Shown here: positions 50,125-57,159 of the stretch, piece by piece
How the letters are laid out: each line of letters starts with the position of its first letter
How positions within the stretch are numbered: position 1 is the stretch's first letter
Assembly: GCA_028703835.1 (NCBI GenBank)
Contig: JAQVMB010000008.1
Coordinates: 1-58,759 of the forward strand
Length of the DNA: 58,759 nt
From: Candidatus Peribacteraceae bacterium
Lineage (GTDB): Bacteria > Patescibacteriota > Gracilibacteria > Peribacterales > Peribacteraceae
Reading direction: 5' to 3'
Made by a program: the position numbers and the translations under genes
Notes under the pieces: generated by a model
Seen by the model: only the letters and a program-made list of their open reading frames with translations
What the model was told of the DNA's origin: nothing
Databases searched by the model: none

Positions 50125-50799
50125 TCAGGGTTGCTCCTCCACGGGCAGGGGGCGGAACGTCACGTGGGTGCCGACGACGACGTCATCGGCGAAGATGGAG
50201 GCGATGGTGGGGCTGGGGATGCCGTCGATCTGGATCACGCTGTTCTCCGCGTCATCTTCGGTCACGAGCTTGCGGGACATCAGGCGGTCGCGCACGAAGA
50301 CCCCGATTTGTTTGTCCATGTTTTCCCGGAAGACCTGTTTGAGTTTCGGCAGTCCTTCCTCCGTCAGGGAGATGACGACGAAGCCCGTTTCGTCCTGCAT
50401 GCCGGCATCCGCCCAGGCGATGTCTTTCTCCGTGATGCCCGTCTCCGCGAACCCGCCGAACTGGTCGTTCCACAGCGTCGCCTGCTCACGGGGCGCCTGC
50501 ATCATGAGGCGGAAGCTGAACGGCGACGTCAGTTCTCGCACCAATGTCTCCCGCAGGGCCGGATCCCGCACGGTCAGGCGCAACACTGCTCCGGAACCTT
50601 CCTGGAGCGCGCGGGCTCCCCTTGCCGGGCCTCCCAGGCTTTCGAGGCGCCGCGTCGCGACGCGCTCGGCGGCTTCCAGGAGCTCGGGCGCCCGCGTATT
50701 GCCCGTTTCGGAGAAGGACAGCGTGAGATCGGTTTCCTGTCCGGCGGCACAGCCCGCGAGGAGCAGGACAAAGACGAGGGAGGGGGCGAAACGTTTCAT
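50125..50799 (-). CDS. Lipoprotein resembling the SecD P1 periplasmic domain
   Basis: The 224-residue protein has a lipoprotein signal (MKRFAPSLVFVLLLAGC, Cys17). Its mature part follows the order of the SecD P1 region: AAERVATRRLESLGGPARG (base helix), SPFSFRLMMQ, then a head-like unit (GFVVISLTEEGLPKLKQVFRENMDKQIGVFVRDRLMSRKL...SVIQIDG). Compare SecD's VVQISFDDEGGRLFQELTKANVGKRIAIFVGGQLVSAPEV. It has no membrane-channel part. It lies 31 bp upstream of secD on the same strand. TACACT is 6 nt before the ATG. A role as an accessory factor of SecD is inferred. Confidence 0.75.
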   Translation of the reverse strand: MKRFAPSLVFVLLLAGCAAGQETDLTLSFSETGNTRAPELLEAAERVATRRLESLGGPARGARALQEGSGAVLRLTVRDPALRETLVRELTSPFSFRLMMQAPREQATLWNDQFGGFAETGITEKDIAWADAGMQDETGFVVISLTEEGLPKLKQVFRENMDKQIGVFVRDRLMSRKLVTEDDAENSVIQIDGIPSPTIASIFADDVVVGTHVTFRPLPVEEQP

Positions 50800-50890
50800 G
50801 GCGCGAGTGTAAAGAATCTCCCTTGGGCATGCAATCATTGAGGCATGCTCTTCTTTGTCAAATCCCGGCCGTTCTTTCCGCATTTTCCCT

Positions 50891-51853
50891 TCAGGACCGG
50901 GTCAGGACCGTTCCCGTCCGTATCATCTGGTCGTCCAGGTCGATGCCGCGCAGGACGCAGTGGTCGTCGATGATGCAGTTGCGCAGGACGCAGTTTTCGA
51001 TGTCGCAATGGTCGAAGACGATGCAATCCGCCAGTTCGCTCCCGCGGACCTTGCTGCCGGCGCCGATGGCGACGCTGCCGTGGCATGCGGAGGTGTCCAG
51101 GGTCGCGTCGGGATCCAGCAGCGCATGCGGGCCGACGAGGAGCCGGTGCGCTTCCAGATAGGAGGAGAAGGAACCGATGTCCAGCCACGGCTGCTCGAAG
51201 GCGAAGCAGTCGACGGGGATGTGTTTCCGCAACAGTTCTTCGAAGATCCCTCCCACGTTGTCGGGATGGTCCGCCGCGAACGCCAGCAGGAGGGGGAGGA
51301 CATCTTTGGGCAGGAGGGAACAGCCCGTGCTGACCAGCGAGGTCTTCGGTTCCTTCGGTTTTTCCTCGAATCCCGTGATGCTCGTCGGATGGGCGGGATC
51401 GACGAGGACGGTGCCGAAACTGGAAGCTTTACCCCGGTCGCCGATGTCATGCGACGCGAGGAGCGGCACGCCTTGGCGGGCGGCGGACAGGAAATGGGTG
51501 AGCGAGAAGCCCAGATAGTTGTCGCCGGTGAGCAGCAGGATGTCGTCCTGTACGTTTTCCTGCGTGATCCACTCCGCGAGCGCCCCCAGCGCCCCCATTT
51601 TCTGCGCGTCGCTCCGGCTCGTCTCCACGAGGAGGCGGACATGGCGGTTCAGCGGGACAGTGCTTTCCCATTCCTGGAATCCCGGGAAAAAGGCTGCGTT
51701 GGTGCTGACGATGACGGGTATGTGTTCGGGGATTTTTTCAATCAAATGGCTGATGAGGGGGCGGCCCGCCAGGGGGAGCAGGGGTTTCGCGCGTTTCTCG
51801 GTGAGCGGCCACAGGCGCGTGGCGAATCCTCCGGCCAGGATGAATGCTTGCAT
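50891..51853 (-). CDS. Sugar-1-phosphate nucleotidyltransferase
   Basis: The 320-residue protein has the nucleotidyltransferase start AFILAGGFATRLWPLTEKRAKPLLPLAGRPLI, LLLTGDNYLG, and ITGFEEKPKEPKTSLVSTGCSLLP, followed by left-handed beta-helix hexapeptides (about 240-310; ELADCIVFDHCDIENCVLRNCIIDDHCVLR). It should make an NDP-sugar such as GDP-mannose or dTDP-glucose; which is not readable. TACGCT is 7 nt before the ATG. It fits with the surrounding surface-glycan genes. Confidence 0.88.
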   Translation of the reverse strand: MQAFILAGGFATRLWPLTEKRAKPLLPLAGRPLISHLIEKIPEHIPVIVSTNAAFFPGFQEWESTVPLNRHVRLLVETSRSDAQKMGALGALAEWITQENVQDDILLLTGDNYLGFSLTHFLSAARQGVPLLASHDIGDRGKASSFGTVLVDPAHPTSITGFEEKPKEPKTSLVSTGCSLLPKDVLPLLLAFAADHPDNVGGIFEELLRKHIPVDCFAFEQPWLDIGSFSSYLEAHRLLVGPHALLDPDATLDTSACHGSVAIGAGSKVRGSELADCIVFDHCDIENCVLRNCIIDDHCVLRGIDLDDQMIRTGTVLTRS

Positions 51854-51923
51854 CGGGGAGAGCGTAGCGGGATGGACGGTTATTTTGAAGGAGCCTTCGG
51901 AATGCGAAGAGGACGAAGGAAAG

Positions 51924-51962
51924 AATACGGGAATACTGGAGTACTGGAATACGGGGGTGCAA
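51924..51962. repeat. AATACGGGAATACTGG repeat array
   Basis: Units of (G)AATACGGGAATACTGGAGTAC repeat here between the nucleotidyltransferase and the half sugar-transferase gene. It is the same family as 19908-20005 and 40663-40760. Confidence 0.65.
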
Positions 51963-52016
51963 GAACGAGCCCGATTGCCATGATGAACAGCTGAGAATCC
52001 CTCCTATCCCATATAT

Positions 52017-52826
52017 TCAAATCCCTATGCCGAGCGAGCGCCACGACTTCTTCGGCGGCGCCACGACCGTCACGACGCAGCCTTCGAGCGAGTCCGTGCG
52101 CTCATCCCGTTCCACGATCCCGAGCACGGAGGGGAGCAGGACGTACGTGATGCCGCGGGCGCGGCAGGCGGAGAGCAGGTTGAGGGATTGCTCGATGTCG
52201 CTGCATTGCACCAGGTGCGTGATGCCGTATGCACGGAGCGTGTCCTCCAGCTTGTCCAACTTGCCGAGGACCGGGACGCCTTCCACTTCCTTCTCGGGGG
52301 AGCCCTTGCCGTCCAGGATGGCGACGGGTTGCAACGGATTTTTGGTATGGCGGAGCAGGGCGACGAGGCGCCCGGATTCCCGCGTCACGCCCACGATGAG
52401 CGTGGGGAAGGCGGGGGGATTGCGCGCCAGGATGCCGCGGCCGATACGCTCGAAGATCAGGTGCCAGGCGCGCAGGAGGATCGTGGAGAGGAGGAGCGCT
52501 TCCACGAGCAGCAGGCGGCTGAAGAAGAGCCCGTTGAGGAAGTAGTACGTGAGGGCGAAGAGTGCGTTGCCCACGATGCCCGCGTAGAGCAGCGCCAGCA
52601 GGTTCGGCAAGCCCTGCTGCGGTTTGGTCAGCCGGAAGATGCCCGTGGATACCAGGACGGCGAGCCACAGCGGCGCCACGGCGGCCGCGACGCCGATGTA
52701 GGGGGCGAAGGGGAAGTCCGTGGAGAAGATCCACCCCACGCGCACGAAGTATGCCAGCGCGTAGCCGGCCGGGAACAGGAGCAGGTCGGTGAGGAGCCAG
52801 GCGAGGACGACGAGGCGGGGGCGCAT
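52017..52826 (-). CDS. N-terminal half of a polyprenyl-phosphate sugar phosphotransferase
   Basis: The 269-residue protein has about four or five membrane segments (about 7-28, 40-62, 75-98, 100-120) and a CoA_binding_3-like nucleotide fold (PTLIVGVTRESGRLVALLRH; PVAILDGKG; VPVLGKLDKLEDTLRAYGITHLV). These are the first two modules of WbaP/undecaprenyl-phosphate glucose phosphotransferase proteins. The C-terminal catalytic bac_transf domain is absent: the frame ends ...VVAPPKKSWRSLGIGI. Either the protein is a natural regulatory half or the catalytic part is elsewhere. TAGAAT is 8 nt before the ATG. Confidence 0.8.
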   Translation of the reverse strand: MRPRLVVLAWLLTDLLLFPAGYALAYFVRVGWIFSTDFPFAPYIGVAAAVAPLWLAVLVSTGIFRLTKPQQGLPNLLALLYAGIVGNALFALTYYFLNGLFFSRLLLVEALLLSTILLRAWHLIFERIGRGILARNPPAFPTLIVGVTRESGRLVALLRHTKNPLQPVAILDGKGSPEKEVEGVPVLGKLDKLEDTLRAYGITHLVQCSDIEQSLNLLSACRARGITYVLLPSVLGIVERDERTDSLEGCVVTVVAPPKKSWRSLGIGI

Positions 52827-52953
52827 ATGGAGCCATTCTAGAGGAGTTCTCTTTCAAGGGTAGATCGGAGGGAAGCTTCCATACTCAAGGAAGATTCAAA
52901 TCCCACTATTCAAGACTCAAGAAATATCCAAAATACTTTTTGAATTGCAGAAT

Positions 52954-52967
52954 GGGGGGGGGGGGGG
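52954..52967. repeat. Run of 14 G
   Basis: A 14-nt homopolymer lies 46 nt downstream of the metallopeptidase stop (minus strand, read there as a C-run), in a noncoding stretch that also holds TTCAAGACTCAAG-type repeats. Confidence 0.85.
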
Positions 52968-53012
52968 ACTTCTCATGATTTCCTTGGCGTTTGATCCCGT
53001 GGGATCTTGGGC

Positions 53013-53831
53013 TTATTTCTCCGATGCCACCCATACATATGCCAACTTCGTGGCATCCCAGGGGATGGCGTTGCGGTCCCACTGGTACGCACTGAGGCTG
53101 GGGGTGTTTCCGGCGGGGAAGACGTACGTTTCGATCCAGTGGAACTTCGCGGCGAGGATGCGGTTCGTCTTGGCCATGCGGCGGAATTCCTCCCGATGGA
53201 AGAAATAGAACGTGACGCTCTCGGCGAGATCCTCGAAGGCGTCGGCGTCGTGGGCGTATCCGGAGACGAAGTCGCGGGTGCGCAGCCCGCTTTTCCGTTC
53301 GGTGGCGGATGCCCACGACAGGCGGTAGAAGAGGACGCTGGGATCATTTTCATAGATGCGCTCATTGCCGTCCTTGTACGCGCTTGCGCCGCTCTCCGGC
53401 GTGCCCGTGAGGCAGCCCAGGTCCGTCACGTGTCCCAGCAATTCGTGGACGAGGACGGCGCGGAACTCTTCCGGGGGCAGGTTGCCGCTGATGATCAGCG
53501 TGTCCTTGCCGGCCAATCCCCGTTCTTTCGGGTCATCGTAGCGGACGTAGAAGTTCTTGATGCGGTTGCGGCAGGCGACGGGGACGAAGCGCAGGATTTC
53601 GCTGATGATCGCCCGGTGCTCGGGACGGATGTCCTCCGCTTCCTCGATGAGATCGGCGAGGGACGTTCCCCGCTGGGACCGCACCACGGCCACGATGGCA
53701 TTCTTGACGGAGACCCCGTTTCCGGCCGTTTCCCTTGCGGCGGGCAGCATCTGTGCTACGCTCTGCGCAGGCAGTGACGCAGCGACGAGCAGGGAAGCCA
53801 GTGAGAAGCGGAGAAGGGCACTCGTTTTCAT
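53013..53831 (-). CDS. Secreted metallopeptidase-like protein with HELLGH motif
   Basis: The 272-residue protein has a signal peptide (MKTSALLRFSLASLLVAASLPAQS) and an extracellular domain. EFRAVLVHELLGHVTD (about residue 130) gives HExxxH, one residue longer than the standard HExxH. A later AFEDLAESVTFYF could supply a Glu/Asp ligand, as in gluzincin-like peptidases. TldD-type enzymes do use HExxxH. The substrate is unknown. Its divergent neighbour is rlmD, and their shared promoter region (53832-53873) is AT-rich. Confidence 0.7.
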   Translation of the reverse strand: MKTSALLRFSLASLLVAASLPAQSVAQMLPAARETAGNGVSVKNAIVAVVRSQRGTSLADLIEEAEDIRPEHRAIISEILRFVPVACRNRIKNFYVRYDDPKERGLAGKDTLIISGNLPPEEFRAVLVHELLGHVTDLGCLTGTPESGASAYKDGNERIYENDPSVLFYRLSWASATERKSGLRTRDFVSGYAHDADAFEDLAESVTFYFFHREEFRRMAKTNRILAAKFHWIETYVFPAGNTPSLSAYQWDRNAIPWDATKLAYVWVASEK

Positions 53832-53873
53832 GCGGTGGTAAAAAGGTATTATTTATACTATATTCTCCGTAAG

Positions 53874-55325
53874 ATGTCAACACCATCCACGGTCATCGCC
53901 CCCGGTCAGGCGCATACCGTCACCATCGAGAAATTGACGTTTGGAGGCTCAGGATTGGCCCATATCGGCACGCTCCCCGTTTTCGTGCCGGACAGCATCC
54001 CGGGGCAGAACTTGGAGGTCGTCGTGACGAAAATGAAGGGGAACTATGCGGAGGCCAAGGTGAAGAAAGTCCTGCGGAAGGCGAAGGATGAGATCAACCC
54101 CCGCTGTCCCCATGCGCACGATTGCGGCGGCTGCGTGTGGCAGAATTTGTCCTACGACAAACAGATCGATTACAAGGAGGACATCGTCCGGGAGACGCTG
54201 GCGCACCTCACGCCCGTGGACGAGGCGGAACGCAAGAACCTTCCGGGGCGCGTGCTGAAAATCATCCCCAGCCCGCAGGTGTTCCACTACCGCAATAAGA
54301 TGGAGTTCTCCTTCGGCTACACCGCGATGCGGGCGGAGGAGCAGGGCGGCCGGCGCATCTATTTCGATGAAAATCCCACCATCGGTTTCCACAAGCCCGG
54401 CCAGTGGTCGACGGTGTTCCCCATCACCGAGTGCCATCTGTACGACGAGCAATTGCAGATGCTCCTCATGACGGTCCGCAGGTTCATGGAAGAAACGCGT
54501 TTGCCCGTGTACAACCCGAAGACCCAGAAGGGGATGCTGCGCACGCTCCTCCTGCGCCGCGGCGTCCACACCGGCGAGCAGATGATCTGTTTCCTCCTGC
54601 AGGCGCGGAAGAAGGAACTGGAGCCGCTCTTCCAGACGTTCATCCGCCACTTCAGCGGCCGCCCCGGTTTGGCGTCCCTGCTCGTGGTGGAGCACATGGG
54701 CCTGCATGACAAGCCCGATTTCCCCAAGATCCACACCCTCTTCGGCAAGCAGACCATCACGGAGCGCCTCTTCGACTTGCAGTTCGAGATCTCCCCATTC
54801 TCCTTCTTCCAGACGAACACGTTCGGCGCCGAGAAGCTGTACCGCGCCATCGCGGATGCGGCCGAGCTGACGATGCGCGACACGGTCCTGGACGCGTACT
54901 GCGGCATGGGGACAATCGGGCAGTACCTGGCGCGCTTCTGCCAGAAAGTGGTGGGGGTGGAGAGCCACCCGTCAGCCGTGGAGGACGCGCTGAAGAGCGC
55001 GGGAAAAAATCGCATCGGGAACATCAGTTTCTACAAGGGGAAGGCGGAGCAGGTGCTGCACCAGCAGCTGAAGGCGGGCGGGAAGTACGCGTTCAACGTC
55101 ATCGTGGTGGACCCGCCGCGGCCCGGCCTCCATCCCCGCGCCCTCGAAGCCGTCATCGACCACAAGGCGGACAAGGTGGTGTACGTCTCGTGCAATACGG
55201 CCACCTTCGCCCGCGACCTCGGCGCGTTCCTCAAGAAGGGCTACGAACTGCGGACCGTACAGCCCGTGGACCTTTTCCCGCACACGGCGCATATTGAGAC
55301 GGTCGCCCTCCTCCAAAGGAAATAA
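53874..55325 (+). CDS. rlmD: 23S rRNA (uracil-C5)-methyltransferase, RlmD/RumA type
   Basis: This S-adenosylmethionine- and iron-sulfur-dependent enzyme makes m5U in rRNA or tRNA. It has an N-terminal TRAM domain (HTVTIEKLTFGGSGLAHIG), cluster cysteines (CPHAHDCGGCVWQ), SPFSFFQTNTFGAEKLY, DAYCGMGTIGQYLA, DPPRPGLHPRAL and VSCNTATFARDL with the nucleophile Cys. The 483-residue protein starts at ATG 53874, 7 nt after TATTCT. Whether it is RlmD (U1939) or a related TrmA/RlmCD enzyme is uncertain. Its last eight codons have a fully synonymous copy 25 bp downstream. Confidence 0.93.
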   Translation: MSTPSTVIAPGQAHTVTIEKLTFGGSGLAHIGTLPVFVPDSIPGQNLEVVVTKMKGNYAEAKVKKVLRKAKDEINPRCPHAHDCGGCVWQNLSYDKQIDYKEDIVRETLAHLTPVDEAERKNLPGRVLKIIPSPQVFHYRNKMEFSFGYTAMRAEEQGGRRIYFDENPTIGFHKPGQWSTVFPITECHLYDEQLQMLLMTVRRFMEETRLPVYNPKTQKGMLRTLLLRRGVHTGEQMICFLLQARKKELEPLFQTFIRHFSGRPGLASLLVVEHMGLHDKPDFPKIHTLFGKQTITERLFDLQFEISPFSFFQTNTFGAEKLYRAIADAAELTMRDTVLDAYCGMGTIGQYLARFCQKVVGVESHPSAVEDALKSAGKNRIGNISFYKGKAEQVLHQQLKAGGKYAFNVIVVDPPRPGLHPRALEAVIDHKADKVVYVSCNTATFARDLGAFLKKGYELRTVQPVDLFPHTAHIETVALLQRK

Positions 55326-55350
55326 CCGGCGACCCTGAGCGAGTCGAAGG

Positions 55351-55374
55351 GTGGCGCTGTTGCAGAGGAAGTAG
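55351..55374 (+). pseudogene. Displaced copy of the rlmD 3' end
   Basis: The 24 nt read VALLQRK-stop, the same as the real end of rlmD, but almost every codon differs at the third base (GTG GCG CTG TTG CAG AGG AAG TAG against GTC GCC CTC CTC CAA AGG AAA TAA). Between the two lies CCCTGAGCGAGTCGAAGGG. Confidence 0.8.
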
Positions 55375-55375
55375 T

Positions 55376-55409
55376 CGGAGGGCAGGAAAGGCAGGAGGGG
55401 CAGGAAGGT
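55376..55409. repeat. GGGCAGGAAAGGCAGGA repeats, left flank of the four-helix gene
   Basis: Purine-rich units here are the inverted complement of TTTCTGCCTTTCCTGCCC units at 55802-55845. Together they flank the gene at 55414-55776. Confidence 0.65.
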
Positions 55410-55413
55410 TTGT

Positions 55414-55776
55414 TTACGGAATTTGCATCAAGCGCGTGAGGAGATAGCTTAATCGCGCACAATGGTCGATGCATGCCGTTGCATCTTCTTCGCTTACCAG
55501 ACCCAGTTCCGCACTCAGATCGATAAAATTGTCCACCTCGACTGTGGAACCCCGGGCGCGCTGATAGTAGGCGTTACGGTGTGCTTGGGAACGCATGGCT
55601 GATCCTTCGGCAATATTTGCCATCACTGAACTTGCGGCGCGGCGCAGTTGTGATCTGAGATTGAATTGTGCATCTGGTGGAAATAGTTTTGTAATTTTGT
55701 AGACGTTCAATGTCAATTTCTTTGCTTCTTGCCATACGATGAGATTCCGAAAACCGGTGTCCATTTGTCGTTGCAT
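55414..55776 (-). CDS. Four-helix-bundle protein (rRNA IVS-type family)
   Basis: The 120-residue protein fits TIGR02436: FRNLIVWQEAKKLTLNVYKITKLFP, LRSQLRRAASSVMANIAEGSAMRS, YYQRARGSTVEVDNFIDLSAELGLVSEED, then a last helix. The family is known from 23S rRNA intervening sequences and scattered single genes; its function is unknown (related proteins form pentamers or bind nucleic acid). TACTAT is 6 nt before ATG 55776. It is flanked by inverted purine-rich repeats and lies just after the rlmD tail duplication, suggesting arrival with mobile DNA. Confidence 0.87.
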   Translation of the reverse strand: MQRQMDTGFRNLIVWQEAKKLTLNVYKITKLFPPDAQFNLRSQLRRAASSVMANIAEGSAMRSQAHRNAYYQRARGSTVEVDNFIDLSAELGLVSEEDATACIDHCARLSYLLTRLMQIP

Positions 55777-55801
55777 GTTGCGATAGTAATCCAACGGAAC
55801 T

Positions 55802-55845
55802 TTTCTGCCTTTCCTGCCCTTTCTTACCTTTCTGCCCTCCCCCAG
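55802..55845. repeat. TTTCTGCCTTTCCTGCCC repeats, right flank of the four-helix gene
   Basis: This is the inverted counterpart of 55376-55409. Related units lie at 13707-13733 and 27606-27655. Confidence 0.65.
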
Positions 55846-55894
55846 AAGGCTGCAAGGGTTACACAAAAAAGAGGTTCCACGCTACCATGGAACC

Positions 55895-56359
55895 ATGCAC
55901 CGCATCACTCTCCTCTGCGTCGGGAAGATCTCCAGCGACTGGATCGCCGAGGGATGCCGTGACTATTTGTCTCGCCTCAAGCGCGATGCGCTGGTGGATG
56001 TCCACGAGGTGGGCGCGAGTAAGGAGAAAGACGCCGAGCGGCAGAAGAAGGACGAATCGCTGCGGCTCCTCTCGGCCATGGCGAAGCATGAGGGCGATTC
56101 CATCGTGCTGGACGAGACGGGGGAGCGGATGACGTCCGCCCAGTTCGCGAAGTTCCTGCAGTCCGTCTTCGACGCGGGAACCCCGGCGGAGTTCGTCATC
56201 GGCGGCGCCTACGGGCTTACCGATGAGGTGCGGAGGGGCGCGAAGAAAACGATCCGCCTCTCGGACATGACCTTCACGCATGAGATGGCGCGCCTTGTGT
56301 TCCTCGAGCAGTTATACCGTTCTGTTCAGATAACAAAAGGGACTGGATACCATCATTGA
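55895..56359 (+). CDS. rlmH: 23S rRNA (pseudouridine1915-N3)-methyltransferase RlmH
   Basis: This SPOUT enzyme methylates pseudouridine 1915 in the A-site helix. The 154-residue protein starts MHRITLLCVGKISSDWIAEGCRDYLSRL and has SIVLDETGERMTSAQFAKFL, FVIGGAYGLTDEVRRGAK, LSDMTFTHEMARLVFLEQLYR and the end VQITKGTGYHH. The last ~16 codons (from 56312) are A/T-rich (TTA TAC CGT TCT GTT CAG ATA ACA AAA), unlike the rest of the gene. A GC-rich copy of the same end lies at 56385. The functional gene seems to carry an imported tail. Confidence 0.95.
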   Translation: MHRITLLCVGKISSDWIAEGCRDYLSRLKRDALVDVHEVGASKEKDAERQKKDESLRLLSAMAKHEGDSIVLDETGERMTSAQFAKFLQSVFDAGTPAEFVIGGAYGLTDEVRRGAKKTIRLSDMTFTHEMARLVFLEQLYRSVQITKGTGYHH

Positions 56360-56384
56360 ACTGTCACCCTGAGCCTGTCGAAGG

Positions 56385-56435
56385 GAGCTCTACCGCGCGG
56401 TGCAGATCGGGAAGGGGACGGGATACCACCACTGA
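56385..56435 (+). pseudogene. Displaced native-like copy of the rlmH 3' end
   Basis: The 17 codons read ELYRAVQIGKGTGYHH-stop, matching the RlmH end (Q)LYRSVQITKGTGYHH, but with the GC-rich codons usual for this genome. A CCCTGAGCCTGTCGAAGGG element separates it from the working stop codon. Confidence 0.85.
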
Positions 56436-56445
56436 GCGGCACGGT

Positions 56446-56754
56446 TCAGCGTGACGCCGCTTTTTTCGTCGTCACGTGTCCCCCCTCGATCCGGATCGCT
56501 TTCCCGTTGAGGAGCGCGTCGGCGGTTTTCCTGTTCGCGGCGGTGAGGATGCGCTGGAACGTGCTCTGCGACACGCCCATGCTTTTCGCGGCTTCCGTTT
56601 GGTCCATCGCTTCCAGGTTCTTCAGGCGCAGCGCCTCCACTTCGTCCAGCGTGAGGACCACCTGTTCCAATGCGCGCAGCGGTATGCCCCGCGGCTTGTA
56701 GTAATACGCTCCGGGTTCCGCGCCGATGCACCGTGGTTTGAGGGGGCGAACCAT
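56446..56754 (-). CDS. DUF134 family protein
   Basis: The 102-residue protein matches PF02001: MVRPLKPRCIG, YYKPRGIPLRALEQVVLTLDEVEALRLKNLEAMDQTEAAKSMGVSQSTFQRILTAANRKTADALLNGKAIRIEGG. It has a sigma-70 region 4-like helix-turn-helix and probably binds DNA. Genes of this family are often beside DUF5320 and dinitrogenase-FeMo-cofactor-type proteins. The start MVRPLK fits the family; ATG 56811 is a longer option overlapping the DUF5320 stop. The pair lies between copies of the rlmH tail. Confidence 0.9.
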   Translation of the reverse strand: MVRPLKPRCIGAEPGAYYYKPRGIPLRALEQVVLTLDEVEALRLKNLEAMDQTEAAKSMGVSQSTFQRILTAANRKTADALLNGKAIRIEGGHVTTKKAASR

Positions 56755-56807
56755 GGGGACAGGATACCCGAAGATGTGCCGTTCGGGATGGCGGGGAAAG
56801 GGGAGTA

Positions 56808-57062
56808 TCACTTGTCGCCGAGTTCCTTCCGGCGCGCCCGGAGGTCCTCGAGATACTGCGAGGCGGCCTGCACCTCTTCGTCGAGCATGGCCCGTTCGTC
56901 CGCCGCCGTGATGCGCGGGCGGGTGAACGGGAAGAATCCGCAGAAGCCCCGGCCGAAGCCGAATCCTCGGCCCATTCCGCGCCCGTTTCCGGCGCAGCAG
57001 CCTCTGCCTCGGCCTGTCATGGCGCCCCGGCCCATGGGGCCCGTACCGTCGAATGCCGGCAT
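56808..57062 (-). CDS. DUF5320 family Gly-rich protein
   Basis: The 84-residue protein starts MPAFDGTGPMGRGAMTGRGRGCC, the DUF5320 signature, with a Gly/Arg/Phe-rich middle and a helical C-terminus (DERAMLDEEVQAASQYLEDLRARRKELGDK). Function is unknown; it typically occurs with DUF134 and metal-cofactor proteins. The AT-rich stretch 57080-57110 upstream probably holds its promoter. Confidence 0.88.
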   Translation of the reverse strand: MPAFDGTGPMGRGAMTGRGRGCCAGNGRGMGRGFGFGRGFCGFFPFTRPRITAADERAMLDEEVQAASQYLEDLRARRKELGDK

Positions 57063-57159
57063 GATATGAGGGGGAAAGAAATGAAACATAATGAATATAT
57101 ATTCATAAATAATGACGGTCAAGCATTTCGGACGGATATTCCCGCCATTGATTCCCATG

